Source of the DNA: Chloroflexota bacterium
GTDB taxonomy: Bacteria; Chloroflexota; Anaerolineae; Promineifilales; Promineifilaceae
Reading direction: 5' to 3'
NCBI GenBank assembly: GCA_024277135.1
Contig: JAJRVV010000241.1
Span: forward strand, 1-61,451
Length of the DNA stretch: 61,451 nt
In this document: positions 46,996 to 55,249 of the stretch, piece after piece
How the letters are laid out: each line of letters opens with the position of its first letter
Position numbering within the stretch: position 1 is the first letter of the stretch
The notes under the pieces: model-generated
What the model saw: the letters and a program-made list of their open reading frames with translations, nothing else
What the model was told of the DNA's origin: nothing
The model's database searches: none
Made by a program: the position numbers and the translations under genes

Positions 46996-47093
46996 TGCGT
47001 GAAATGCCCAGACTGGAAACAGTTGGGTCAAAAAGCAAAACATTCTCTCTTGCCGGTATCTTCATTCTCTTTTCCTTAAACTCGCCGACCGGT

Positions 47094-47099
47094 TAAAAT
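47094..47099 (+). promoter_or_regulatory. -10 box for a possibly leaderless kinase mRNA
   Basis: TAAAAT lies six bases before the ATG of the sensor kinase, so transcription would begin at or next to the start codon. There is no ribosome binding site. The -35 region is weak. Confidence 0.35.
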
Positions 47100-47105
47100 A
47101 GCGAC

Positions 47106-48290
47106 ATGACCAACGGAACCGCCGCCGCCCGCCCCCAGGCTGTCGCCGCCCTGCGCCAGATTGCGCGGGCGTTGTCGGCCGCCTGGGATTTGGATTCCAC
47201 GCTCGACCTCATCGCCCATAAAACCACCGAGGTGATGGGGGTGGATTCCTGCACCATCTACCTGTTGGACACCGACGGGGAGGCGCTGCGCCTGCGGGCT
47301 TCCACTGGGTTGGCCAAGCGGGCCATCGGCCGGGCGATCTTGCGCGTGGGCGAGGGGATGACGGGGTATGCGGTGCAAATTAACCGGCCGGTGTGGGCGC
47401 GGGACGCCCAACGTCATCCCTACTTCAAGCGGGTGGATGAGGCGGAGGAGTTGAATTTTCAATCGTTGTTGGCGATTTCGATGCAGATTGAGGCTGAGCC
47501 GATTGGGGCGCTGAATGTGCAAACCATTGAGCCGCGCGATTTTTCGGCGGACGAGGTGGAGATGTTGTCCCTGATCGGCGATTTGGCGGCGGGGGCGCTG
47601 GTGAAGGCGCGGCTGTATGACCGGCAGAAACAGCAGATTGAGGAGATGGAGGCGCTGGCTGTGGAAAATGCGCGATTGGTGACGAACACGGCCGTCGTCC
47701 GCGAAATGCACCATCGCATCAAAAACAATTTGCAAACGGTGGCCATGCTGATGCAGATGCAAATCCCGGACGCCGGCAGCCTGGACACGCGAACGGTGTT
47801 GGAAACGAACATCAACCGGATTCACAGCATCGCCGCCGTGCATGAGGTGTTGTCGGAGCGGGGGTTCCGGTTGGTGGATGTGAAGGGGGTGTTGGAACGG
47901 CTGGCGCAGATGACGGCCGTCAGCATGACCGCGCCCAACCGTCAAGTGACGATTCACGTTCATGGCGAACCGCTGCCGCTGCCCAGCCAGGCGGCGACGG
48001 CGCTGGCTATGGTGGTCAACGAATTGGTGCAAAACGGGCTGGATCATGCGTTTCCGGGGGGGCGGGACGGCCGTATCGAAATTTCGCTGGGCCGGTCGGC
48101 GGATGAACTGATCATTTTGGTGCGGGACAATGGCGTGGGGCTGCCGCCGGATGTGAAACCGGGCCTGGGGATGGAGATTGTGGAGACGCTGGTGCAGGAT
48201 GATTTGCGCGGCCGTATCAAATTCAATCAACCGGCAGATGGGGGCACAGAAGTCAGCATTCGCATTCCACGTGTTGCCGAACAAGCGTAG
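47106..48290 (+). CDS. GAF-domain HisKA_2 sensor kinase
   Basis: A 394-residue cytoplasmic histidine kinase. A GAF domain (about 15-175: WDLDSTLDLIAHKTTEVMGV, DSCTIYLLD, VGEGMTGYAVQINRPV) precedes the HisKA_2 phosphoacceptor EMHHRIKNNLQTVAMLM and a HATPase domain (NELVQNGLDHAF, DNGVGLPPDV, GLGMEIVETLV). Kinases of this type pair with ANTAR response regulators, as EutW with EutV. The ANTAR regulator lies about 1 kb downstream, beyond an inserted methyltransferase gene. The likely signal is nitrogen status. Confidence 0.92.
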   Translation: MTNGTAAARPQAVAALRQIARALSAAWDLDSTLDLIAHKTTEVMGVDSCTIYLLDTDGEALRLRASTGLAKRAIGRAILRVGEGMTGYAVQINRPVWARDAQRHPYFKRVDEAEELNFQSLLAISMQIEAEPIGALNVQTIEPRDFSADEVEMLSLIGDLAAGALVKARLYDRQKQQIEEMEALAVENARLVTNTAVVREMHHRIKNNLQTVAMLMQMQIPDAGSLDTRTVLETNINRIHSIAAVHEVLSERGFRLVDVKGVLERLAQMTAVSMTAPNRQVTIHVHGEPLPLPSQAATALAMVVNELVQNGLDHAFPGGRDGRIEISLGRSADELIILVRDNGVGLPPDVKPGLGMEIVETLVQDDLRGRIKFNQPADGGTEVSIRIPRVAEQA

Positions 48291-48368
48291 GAAAATGACA
48301 GATGTTGCCGCTATAAATTATTTGAGATAGAACATTATCCAAACGCAAGATGCAAAGGATTTGTCCAG

Positions 48369-49256
48369 ATGCCCATACTAAAGGAACAATTGGCTCTTTT
48401 TACGGTAAATGGAGTTGGCGACGATCAACAAAAGAAGCCGCAAAATAGAACCGGCGGTTTTATATTTGAATATGAAGATAAGCACGTCTGCCTCAAGCAA
48501 GATGATTGCATTCATTTTCTGCAATCACTTTCCCCCAACAGCGTAGATTTAATCGTGACCGATCCCGCTTATTCTGGGATGAACAACCATTTACAACTCG
48601 GCCGCGGCCGAATTATTGGCAAATACAATGATAAAGGAACCGAAAACGGCAAGTGGTTCACTGAATTTGAAGATAGTGAAGATAACTACCGCGCTTTTCT
48701 TTCCGAATGTAAGCGCGTGTTGAGGAATACGACCGGGCATATTTATATCATGTTCGACTCATACTCCCTATTGACGTTAGGCTCTCTCGTGCGTGAGTAC
48801 TTCGATGTTAAAAACCTGATTACCTGGGATAAAGTTAACATCGGCATGGGGCATTACTATCGCCGCCGTCATGAATACGTCATATTTGCCACCAATGGCA
48901 ATACGCGCAAACTTCGCAACCAGTCCTTTCCTGACATATGGCGCTTCAAGCGTATACATAAAGCCAAATACACAACTCAGAAACCAGTTGAGATATTTCA
49001 AACGATGATTTACGCCAGCGCCGAAGATGGGTTCACGGTATGCGATCCATTTGTGGGCAGCGGATCGTCGGCGATTGCCGCTATCAAAAATAATTGTAAT
49101 TTTGTCGGTTGTGATGTGGCAGAAAAGGCCGTTCTGATAGCCCAGGAACGCGTGAAAACATTTTTGGACACGGGGAAGGATAATCTGCAACCCAAGCCCG
49201 CTTTTATTCCTGGCGAAAAATATTCTGGTTTTTTCTTTGATCCTGCGAAACCCTAA
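48369..49256 (+). CDS. beta-class DNA methyltransferase, orphan
   Basis: A 295-residue DNA N6-adenine or N4-cytosine methyltransferase. The catalytic motif IV, VTDPAYSGMNN (DPAY in place of DPPY), precedes the SAM-binding motif I, VCDPFVGSGSSAIAAIKNN, the order of the beta class. TQKPVEIFQTMI is the usual motif X region. No restriction enzyme gene adjoins it. GC is lower than in the neighbours and no ACGGCCGT occurs in it; it separates a sensor kinase from its probable regulator, so it was likely inserted. Phage or mobile-element origin is plausible. AAAGGA precedes the ATG. Confidence 0.88.
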   Translation: MPILKEQLALFTVNGVGDDQQKKPQNRTGGFIFEYEDKHVCLKQDDCIHFLQSLSPNSVDLIVTDPAYSGMNNHLQLGRGRIIGKYNDKGTENGKWFTEFEDSEDNYRAFLSECKRVLRNTTGHIYIMFDSYSLLTLGSLVREYFDVKNLITWDKVNIGMGHYYRRRHEYVIFATNGNTRKLRNQSFPDIWRFKRIHKAKYTTQKPVEIFQTMIYASAEDGFTVCDPFVGSGSSAIAAIKNNCNFVGCDVAEKAVLIAQERVKTFLDTGKDNLQPKPAFIPGEKYSGFFFDPAKP

Positions 49257-49288
49257 AAAGCCAATTACTTGAGTTTGGGGAAGGCTTT

Positions 49289-49858
49289 GTGAAAATCCTG
49301 ATCGCCGACGACGAATCCATCATCCGCCTGGGACTCAAAAAAATGTTGGAGAGCCTGGGTCATGAGGTGTTAGCGGCGGCAAACGGCCGTGAAGCATTAG
49401 CCATGGCCCGCCGTCACCAGCCTGACCTGGCCATCTTCGACATCGAAATGCCGTACACCGACGGCTTGCAGGCGGCGCAAACCCTCAGCCGTTCCCAGCC
49501 CATGCCCATCCTGCTGCTGACCGCCTTCAGCCAGCAGGATTTAATCGAAAAAGCGGCCGATTTGCCCATTCAGGGCTATTTGGTCAAACCGATCAGGCCA
49601 GAGCAGTTATCAGCCGCCATCGCCGTCGCCCAAAAACGTTTTGCCGAGGCGCAGGCGTTGGCGCGGCGGGTGGATGAATTGGCCGGAAACCTGGAGGGGC
49701 GCAAACTGATTGATCGGGCGAAAGGGAAGTTGATGGCGACTGGCCTGACCGAAGAAGAGGCGTATCGCGGGCTGCAAACATACGCTCGGAAAAACCGGCT
49801 TACTCTGATGGAGACGGCCGCACGGATGTTACGATCTGGCAATCGCGGCGAAAAATAG
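49289..49858 (+). CDS. ANTAR-domain response regulator
   Basis: A 189-residue response regulator. The receiver (1-118) has the phosphoacceptor Asp in AIFDIEMPYTDG and Lys in GYLVKPIRPEQ. The C-terminal ANTAR domain (about 130-185: RKLIDRAKGKLMATGLTEEE, AYRGLQTYARKNRLTLMETA) binds paired hairpins in nascent RNA and prevents termination, as in AmiR, NasR and EutV. It starts at GTG after GGGGAAGG. The nearest plausible partner kinase is at 47106 and a plausible RNA target lies in the glutamine synthetase leader. Confidence 0.93.
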   Translation: MKILIADDESIIRLGLKKMLESLGHEVLAAANGREALAMARRHQPDLAIFDIEMPYTDGLQAAQTLSRSQPMPILLLTAFSQQDLIEKAADLPIQGYLVKPIRPEQLSAAIAVAQKRFAEAQALARRVDELAGNLEGRKLIDRAKGKLMATGLTEEEAYRGLQTYARKNRLTLMETAARMLRSGNRGEK

Positions 49859-49866
49859 GCGGCCGT

Positions 49867-51540
49867 TCAGCCAGCTTTGCCCTTGTCCTGCCGCCGCTTT
49901 TCCTCATCGCGCACTTCGCGCCGCAGCAATTTACCCACTTTCGATTTGGGCAGCATGTCGCGGAACTCAATGTAATGGGGCACTTTGTAGGGGGCCAACC
50001 GCTTGCGGCACCAGTTGGTCAAGTCGGCCGACCCGACGCCGCGCGCGTCTTCACGCAAGATCACCAACGCCTTGATGCGCTCTCCCACCCGCTCGTCCGG
50101 CACGCCCACCACGCAGGCGCCGATGACGGCCGTGTGGTCTTGCAGCGCCGCCTCAATCTCTGACGCCGACACCCGATACCCTTTGTATTTGATCAAATCG
50201 TCGCTTCGTTCCACAAACCCCACTTCATCCCCCCGCAGTTGCACGTAATCGCCGGTTCGGTACCAGATTTCGCCATTGAGCTGCAAAAACGAACGCGCCG
50301 TTTCTTCCGGGTTGCGCCAGTATTCTGTGAGAATGTGGTCTGAGGTGATGAGCAGTTCGCCTGTCTCCCCGTCCGGTATATCCTGCAGCGTTTCCGGATC
50401 CACGATGCGGAAGCGGCGGCTGGGCAAAATAGCGCCAATGGTACGTGGCGATGGCTCCTTGTCCGGCGGACTCATGGATACGAAACCCACTTCGGTTGAG
50501 CCGTAAACCTGGAAAATCTGGACGCCGAACTTTTCCTGCCAGCGGCGGAAAACAGCCTGGGGCAGCGTGTCGCCGCCGCTCCAACACAGGCGCAGGGAGC
50601 TGAGATCATACGTGTCCAGACGGTCATTTTCCAGGATCATGCGATACAGCGCGGGCACGCCGAGGAAGGTGGTGGCCCGGTGCTGTTGGATGGCGGCCAG
50701 CGCCGCGTCCACGTGCGGTTGGGGCATGAGTACGGTGGCGCAGGCGGCGTTGAGTCCCAGCGCCAGGAACATGCCATTGGCCATGATGTGAAACAGCGGG
50801 TTGACCAGCAGGAATACGTCCTCCGCGGGCCGGATGCAGTCGGCGTAGAGGCGGGCTACGTCGTTGAGGAAGCTGACCATGCCGGTGTGCGTGCCGGGAA
50901 CGCCTTTGGGGAAGCCGGTGGTGCCGCCGGTGTACAGGATGTAGGCCAACTGCTGGCGCGGGTTCAGTTGAACGGCGGGCGGCGTGGGCGGGTATCGGCG
51001 CATGAGGTCGGGAAAGCGATGGACGTGGTCCGCCGGCGCCACTTTGCCGGTGGGCACGCGATCAAAAAGGTAGCCAATCGCTTTTTTCCAGCGGGGCAGC
51101 ATGTCAGCCAGATTGAGGACGATGATGGTTTCGATGTCGGTTTGGGGCAGTAGCTGTTTGACGTAGCCGAAGTTGGTGTCTTGGCAGATAATGGCTTTGG
51201 CGCCGCTGTGCTGGGCCATGTATTCGACCTCAAAGGCGGTGTAGATGGGGGATACGGGGACGGGGACGGCGCCGATTTTTTGCAGGCCAAAGTAGGCGGC
51301 CATCCATTGGATGCAGTTGGGGGCGTAGAGGATGACCCGGTCGTTGATGCGCAGGCCTAGATCGTGTACGGCCGTAGCGAACCGATCCATCATTTCTTTG
51401 AGTTGAGCAAACGAGAATTTTTCGCCCAGGTAGATGACGGCCGTTTGCTCCGGAAACCGCTCGCAATTCCGCTCGAACCGGGTGAACAAAAACTCGTCGT
51501 CAGATAATTCGTCGAAAATCGTCATAATCCCCTGCGTCAT
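49867..51540 (-). CDS. AMP-forming acyl-CoA ligase
   Basis: A 557-residue ANL-superfamily enzyme that activates a carboxylic acid as acyl-AMP and then acyl-CoA. Motifs: YILYTGGTTGFPKGVPGTH (P-loop), VYGSTEVGFVS, TGDYVQLRGDEVGFVERSDD and the C-terminal catalytic Lys in PKSKVGKLLRRE. The pattern fits fatty-acid or aromatic-acid ligases. The ATG overlaps the upstream ABC ATPase gene by four bases, so it belongs to the Liv-type operon and may activate a compound this system imports. Confidence 0.93.
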   Translation of the reverse strand: MTQGIMTIFDELSDDEFLFTRFERNCERFPEQTAVIYLGEKFSFAQLKEMMDRFATAVHDLGLRINDRVILYAPNCIQWMAAYFGLQKIGAVPVPVSPIYTAFEVEYMAQHSGAKAIICQDTNFGYVKQLLPQTDIETIIVLNLADMLPRWKKAIGYLFDRVPTGKVAPADHVHRFPDLMRRYPPTPPAVQLNPRQQLAYILYTGGTTGFPKGVPGTHTGMVSFLNDVARLYADCIRPAEDVFLLVNPLFHIMANGMFLALGLNAACATVLMPQPHVDAALAAIQQHRATTFLGVPALYRMILENDRLDTYDLSSLRLCWSGGDTLPQAVFRRWQEKFGVQIFQVYGSTEVGFVSMSPPDKEPSPRTIGAILPSRRFRIVDPETLQDIPDGETGELLITSDHILTEYWRNPEETARSFLQLNGEIWYRTGDYVQLRGDEVGFVERSDDLIKYKGYRVSASEIEAALQDHTAVIGACVVGVPDERVGERIKALVILREDARGVGSADLTNWCRKRLAPYKVPHYIEFRDMLPKSKVGKLLRREVRDEEKRRQDKGKAG

Positions 51541-52292
51541 ACCCCAAAATATGCCGAATACACGTCCGGGTTGTCCATCAACTCCTGGCTGCTCCCTTCC
51601 AGCGCCAGCGAGCCGTTTTCGATGATGTAGCCATAATCAATGATGGGCAAAATAGGGCGGGCGTACTGCTCCGTGATCAACACCGAGATGCCCAATTCAT
51701 CCCGAATCCGGCGCACGGCGTCTACCAGAGCCATTTGAAACATGGGGCTGAGTCCCAGCAGCGGCTCGTCGAGTAGCAGCAGCTTGGGCTGCGCCATCAA
51801 CGCCCGGCCCACCGCCAGCATTTGCTGCTGCCCGCCGCTGAGAAAACCGCCCGACCGCTTTTGAATTTGTTTGTCCGCCAGCGGCGGGAAAATGCGGAAG
51901 ATGTGTGACAATGTTTGCCGCGCCTGCGCTTTGCTGGCCAGGTAGCCGCCAATCTTCAGGTTTTCCAGAACGCTGCTTTCCACAAAAATGCGCCGCCGTT
52001 CCGGGCAAAGGATGATGCCCCGGCGCGCCCGCTCGCTCGGCTTTAATTGGGTGATCTCTTCCCCGTTGTAGCTGATCTGCCCCATGACGGTGATTTTCTC
52101 GCCCCCTTTCATCGCCTCTTTTTTCTGGATGTCGAGGATGATGCCGGAGATGGCGTACATGAGGGAGGATTTGCCGGCGCTGTTGGCGCCGAAGATGCCG
52201 ATGATACGGCCGTCATCACACGCCAGGCTGATATTATTCACTGCCAGCATATTTTCGTAAAACAGCATCAAATCCCGCACCACTAATCCCAT
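51537..52292 (-). CDS. branched-chain-type ABC ATPase, LivF-like
   Basis: A 251-residue ATPase: Walker A GANSAGKSSLMYAISG, signature RSGGFLSGGQQQMLAVGRAL, Walker B LLLLDEPLLGLSP. Short LivF-type, with a 15-residue insertion (DIQKKEAMKGGEKITVMGQI) after Walker A. It overlaps the livG-like gene by ten bases. Together they power the two permeases upstream in the operon. Confidence 0.92.
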   Translation of the reverse strand: MGLVVRDLMLFYENMLAVNNISLACDDGRIIGIFGANSAGKSSLMYAISGIILDIQKKEAMKGGEKITVMGQISYNGEEITQLKPSERARRGIILCPERRRIFVESSVLENLKIGGYLASKAQARQTLSHIFRIFPPLADKQIQKRSGGFLSGGQQQMLAVGRALMAQPKLLLLDEPLLGLSPMFQMALVDAVRRIRDELGISVLITEQYARPILPIIDYGYIIENGSLALEGSSQELMDNPDVYSAYFGV

Positions 52293-53050
52293 GAAGAACG
52301 CTCCGCGCCCAGATAGGCCTTCCGCACCGCCGCATCCGCCATCACAACTTCCGGCGTCCCTTCCGCGATTTTCTCGCCAAAATTCAACACCAGCACCCGA
52401 TCCGCCAGACGAAACAACGCTTGCAGCCGGTGTTCAATCATGATCAGCGTGATTCCTTGCATTTGCAGCTTCTCAATCACCGGGATCATGCTGGACACCT
52501 CCGCCGCGCTCAAGCCGGAAAACACCTCATCTCCGATCAACACGTCCGGGCGCATGGCCAGGCAGCGCGCCAATTCAATCCGTTTTAGATAGCCGGTGGG
52601 TAGGGAGGATGCTAACTTATAGGGCACAAATGAGTCCCGCTCAAAGCCCACTTCTTCCAGTAAATTGACGGCCATCGTGTCCCGATCTCCGTACTTACTG
52701 TCTCCGGCACGGCGGGCGCGGGGAGAAAAGAGGGGGATGATCAGGTTTTTGAAGGCGGGCAGGCTGTAATACGGCCGCATCACCTGAAACGTGCGCAGCA
52801 ACCCCATGTCGGCGATTTTATACACCGGCATCCGGCTGATGTCCCGCCCCTTAAACAGCGCCTGCCCGGCGTCCTTCTTCACAAAACCGGTGATGCAGTT
52901 CACCAGCGTCGTCTTGCCCGATCCATTGGGGCCGATGATGCCCAGGATTTCGCCCCGGCGCAGATCAAAACTGATGTCGTTCAGCGCCATCAAACGGCCG
53001 AACGACTTCTGGATATTTTTTACCTGTAAAATTGGCTGTTCGTCGTTCAC
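52283..53050 (-). CDS. branched-chain-type ABC ATPase, LivG-like
   Basis: About 255 residues: GPNGSGKTTLVNCITG (Walker A), YLKRIELARCLAMRPDVLIG (variant signature and Walker B, with GDEVFSGLSAAEV in place of the usual DEP) and IEHRLQALFRLADRVLVL. The signature LPTGYLKR replaces LSGGQ and the Walker B ends in GDE, so hydrolysis may depend on the LivF partner. The start is uncertain: this GTG has GGTGA four bases before it, and another GTG is at 53074. Confidence 0.88.
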   Translation of the reverse strand: MNDEQPILQVKNIQKSFGRLMALNDISFDLRRGEILGIIGPNGSGKTTLVNCITGFVKKDAGQALFKGRDISRMPVYKIADMGLLRTFQVMRPYYSLPAFKNLIIPLFSPRARRAGDSKYGDRDTMAVNLLEEVGFERDSFVPYKLASSLPTGYLKRIELARCLAMRPDVLIGDEVFSGLSAAEVSSMIPVIEKLQMQGITLIMIEHRLQALFRLADRVLVLNFGEKIAEGTPEVVMADAAVRKAYLGAERSSWD

Positions 53051-53083
53051 ATGTTCACCAAAATCTGAGTCCACCGGAAAAAG

Positions 53084-53145
53084 CTACCACGGAGGCACGG
53101 AGGACACAGAGTTTCTCTAGTAAAAATCTTGGCGCTCTCCGTGTT
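53084..53145. repeat. decayed ACCACGGAGGCACGGAGG repeat
   Basis: Left units ACCACGGAGGCACGGAGG and a partial right arm CTCCGTGTT. Related in style to the repeat at 39257-39320. It lies in the gap between the LivG-like and LivM-like genes. Confidence 0.65.
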
Positions 53146-53166
53146 TTTTGGAAGGGTCGAATCTAA

Positions 53167-54189
53167 CTACACATCCACCCAATGCTCAAACTGCTCATAC
53201 TTGCGCTGGGCGTAATTCATTAACCCTTCACTGCGGAAAACGATAAAAAAGACGATGACTACTGCGTAAAACACGATGCGCAGCGTGCCAAACGCTCGCA
53301 GCAGTTCAGAAACGGGGGAGAGAATGAAACTACCAATCACCGCGCCGGCCAGCGTGCCCGGCCCGCCGACGGTGGCCGCCGCAATCGGCAGCACCGAAAA
53401 ATCCAGGGCAAAGGATGACATTCCCGCCCAGGAGTAAAGGTGCGCTATATATGCTCCGGCAAAACAGCCAATGGCCGAGGCGATGAAGACCGCCTGCGCC
53501 CGATAAAAAGTGACGTTGATGCCGGAGGCGCGCACCGATTGATCATTATCCTTGATGCCGCGAAACAGCAGCCCCAAATCGGCATTCACCAGCCGCCGCA
53601 GGCCGAAAACGGCGATGAGCAGAGCCACGATGGGCAGGTACGCTTCCAGCCAGACGGAAGGCAGATACCCCAGCCCAGACAATCCTTCTGTGCCGCCAAA
53701 GATATTGGCCGCAGCAATAATCCGTTCAAAAAAGAGCGGATATAACATGGTGGCGATGGCAAAATAAACGCCGCGCAGGGGAAGGACGGGCAGCAAGATC
53801 AGGGTGGAAAGCAAACCGCCGGCAACTGTGGCGATGGGGATGGTTAACAGGGGCGGCACGCCGAAACTGGAATTGAGAATGCCGGCGATGTAAGCGCCGA
53901 TGCCGGTGAATAATGCGCCGCCCAGCGAAACCAGGCCGACGTAGTTAGCCAGGAAGTCAAAACTTAAGGCCAACATGCCGTAAACGGCCGCAATACTCAT
54001 CACCCGCTGCCAATACAGGTTGGGCGCGATCAGCGGTAGCAGCAAAAGCCCCAGGATGAGCGCCAGCCGCGGCGCCAGCAGGTAAGCGATCTCCCGCCAG
54101 GAGGCCAGGGCATAAATGCTCTCTGACCGTACTTTGATGCCTCGATCTAATCGCTCTTTGCGCCGTTGCGGTTGGGTGGTTGTTGACAT
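53167..54189 (-). CDS. branched-chain-type ABC permease, LivM-like
   Basis: A 340-residue permease, about nine transmembrane helices, after a basic N-terminus ([13 protein letters not shown]). [39 protein letters not shown] and [20 protein letters not shown] are the usual LivM segments. Preceded on its 5' side by a 130-base tandem microrepeat. It forms the channel with the LivH-like protein. Confidence 0.92.
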   Translation of the reverse strand: MSTTTQPQRRKERLDRGIKVRSESIYALASWREIAYLLAPRLALILGLLLLPLIAPNLYWQRVMSIAAVYGMLALSFDFLANYVGLVSLGGALFTGIGAYIAGILNSSFGVPPLLTIPIATVAGGLLSTLILLPVLPLRGVYFAIATMLYPLFFERIIAAANIFGGTEGLSGLGYLPSVWLEAYLPIVALLIAVFGLRRLVNADLGLLFRGIKDNDQSVRASGINVTFYRAQAVFIASAIGCFAGAYIAHLYSWAGMSSFALDFSVLPIAAATVGGPGTLAGAVIGSFILSPVSELLRAFGTLRIVFYAVVIVFFIVFRSEGLMNYAQRKYEQFEHWVDV

Positions 54190-54194
54190 GGTTT

Positions 54195-54328
54195 CTGTAT
54201 TCAGTATTCAGTAAGCAGTATTCAGCGGGCAGTAAGCAGTAGGCAGTATTCAGTGGGCAGTAGGCAGTAAGCAGTAGGCAGTAGGCAGTAAGCAGTATTT
54301 GACTGAACACTGAACACTGACCACTAAA
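54195..54328. repeat. tandem CAGTA microrepeat array
   Basis: About 130 bases made of degenerate 7-8-base units (AGTATTC, AGTAAGC, AGTAGGC, CAGTGGG, GAACACT). Same style as 14632-14716. It separates the LivH- and LivM-like genes. No spacers, so not a CRISPR array. Confidence 0.9.
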
Positions 54329-55190
54329 CTCTTTCCTCTAGCTCTTTTTGTCGTCCAAAGAGGCCGGACGGCCGTACCACTAACACGATCAAAATGGCCG
54401 CCAATGCCACCACGGATTGAAAGTGCGGCTTGTAGAAGGCCACCGTCAGGATTTGGGTATAGCCGATGATAAAAGCGGCCAGGATAGACCCGGCCCAACT
54501 GCCCAGCCCGCCCACGACACTGACGGCCAGAGCAAATACTAACACGTCGTAACCCGTTTTGACCGTGATATTTCCCAACGGCAGAATGACGGTGGCTGCC
54601 AACCCTGCCAGCCCCGATCCTAAAGCCAGGGCGATGACGGCCGCTCGATCCGAATCAATGCCCAGCATCAACGCCGCCCGCTCATCCTGGGCAATCGCCT
54701 GCAAACTCAATCCCAGGCGCGTGTGATGAGTGAACAACCAAAGGGCAAACACCAGCAAAATACCTGTTCCGGCCACGATTAAACGCTGGTAATCTACCGA
54801 AACGCCAAAAATCGTCGTCGTCCCCTCCACAAAGGGAGGCAGGGTGTATGTCAGCCCGCGAAAGCCGGCCCAACGGAATCCTTCCAAAATAGCCAGGGCG
54901 ATGGCGTAAGAGGCGATGATTTCCGAGATGGGCATCCCGCGCACCCGGATGAGGATGAAACGGTAAATGAGGGCGCCGAGTCCGGCCGTCACCAGCACAG
55001 CCAGTACCACCGCGGCCCAATAAGGCAGACCGAACGTATTCAGAAACGCCCAGGTCACAAATCCAGCCATGATATACAACGCCCCATGCGCGAAATTGGG
55101 CAGCCGGCTCACCCCATAAACCAGGCTGAACCCAATCGCCATCAAAGCCAGACTGATGCTGTTAATCCCACCGTAAATGAGGATGTCCAT
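54324..55190 (-). CDS. branched-chain-type ABC permease, LivH-like
   Basis: About 288 residues, eight transmembrane helices: [52 protein letters not shown] and [20 protein letters not shown] are LivH segments. The chosen start gives [17 protein letters not shown]; a longer frame runs into a hairpin and encodes an odd polar extension. Confidence 0.92.
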   Translation of the reverse strand: MDILIYGGINSISLALMAIGFSLVYGVSRLPNFAHGALYIMAGFVTWAFLNTFGLPYWAAVVLAVLVTAGLGALIYRFILIRVRGMPISEIIASYAIALAILEGFRWAGFRGLTYTLPPFVEGTTTIFGVSVDYQRLIVAGTGILLVFALWLFTHHTRLGLSLQAIAQDERAALMLGIDSDRAAVIALALGSGLAGLAATVILPLGNITVKTGYDVLVFALAVSVVGGLGSWAGSILAAFIIGYTQILTVAFYKPHFQSVVALAAILIVLVVRPSGLFGRQKELEERV

Positions 55191-55205
55191 ACTTATGAGA
55201 AGATA

Positions 55206-55232
55206 GAGATAGAGAGGCTGTCTCTCTATCTC
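55206..55232. repeat. 11-bp hairpin between the binding-protein and LivH-like genes
   Basis: GAGATAGAGAG and CTCTCTATCTC pair perfectly around a five-base loop, in the gap downstream of the substrate-binding gene. There is no U-run. Such hairpins commonly protect the upstream message and allow more binding protein than permease. Confidence 0.75.
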
Positions 55233-55249
55233 CATCTCCATCTTTCAAA

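Noticed and set aside
48369-49256. Restriction-modification system
   Set aside because: No nuclease-like gene is adjacent; the methyltransferase is called as an orphan.
47106-49858. Ethanolamine-utilisation regulators EutW/EutV
   Set aside because: The domain types match, but no eut genes are present; the glutamine synthetase context fits nitrogen control better.
54195-54328. Possible CRISPR array
   Set aside because: Units are 7-8 bases, degenerate and contiguous; there are no spacers of uniform length and no cas genes.
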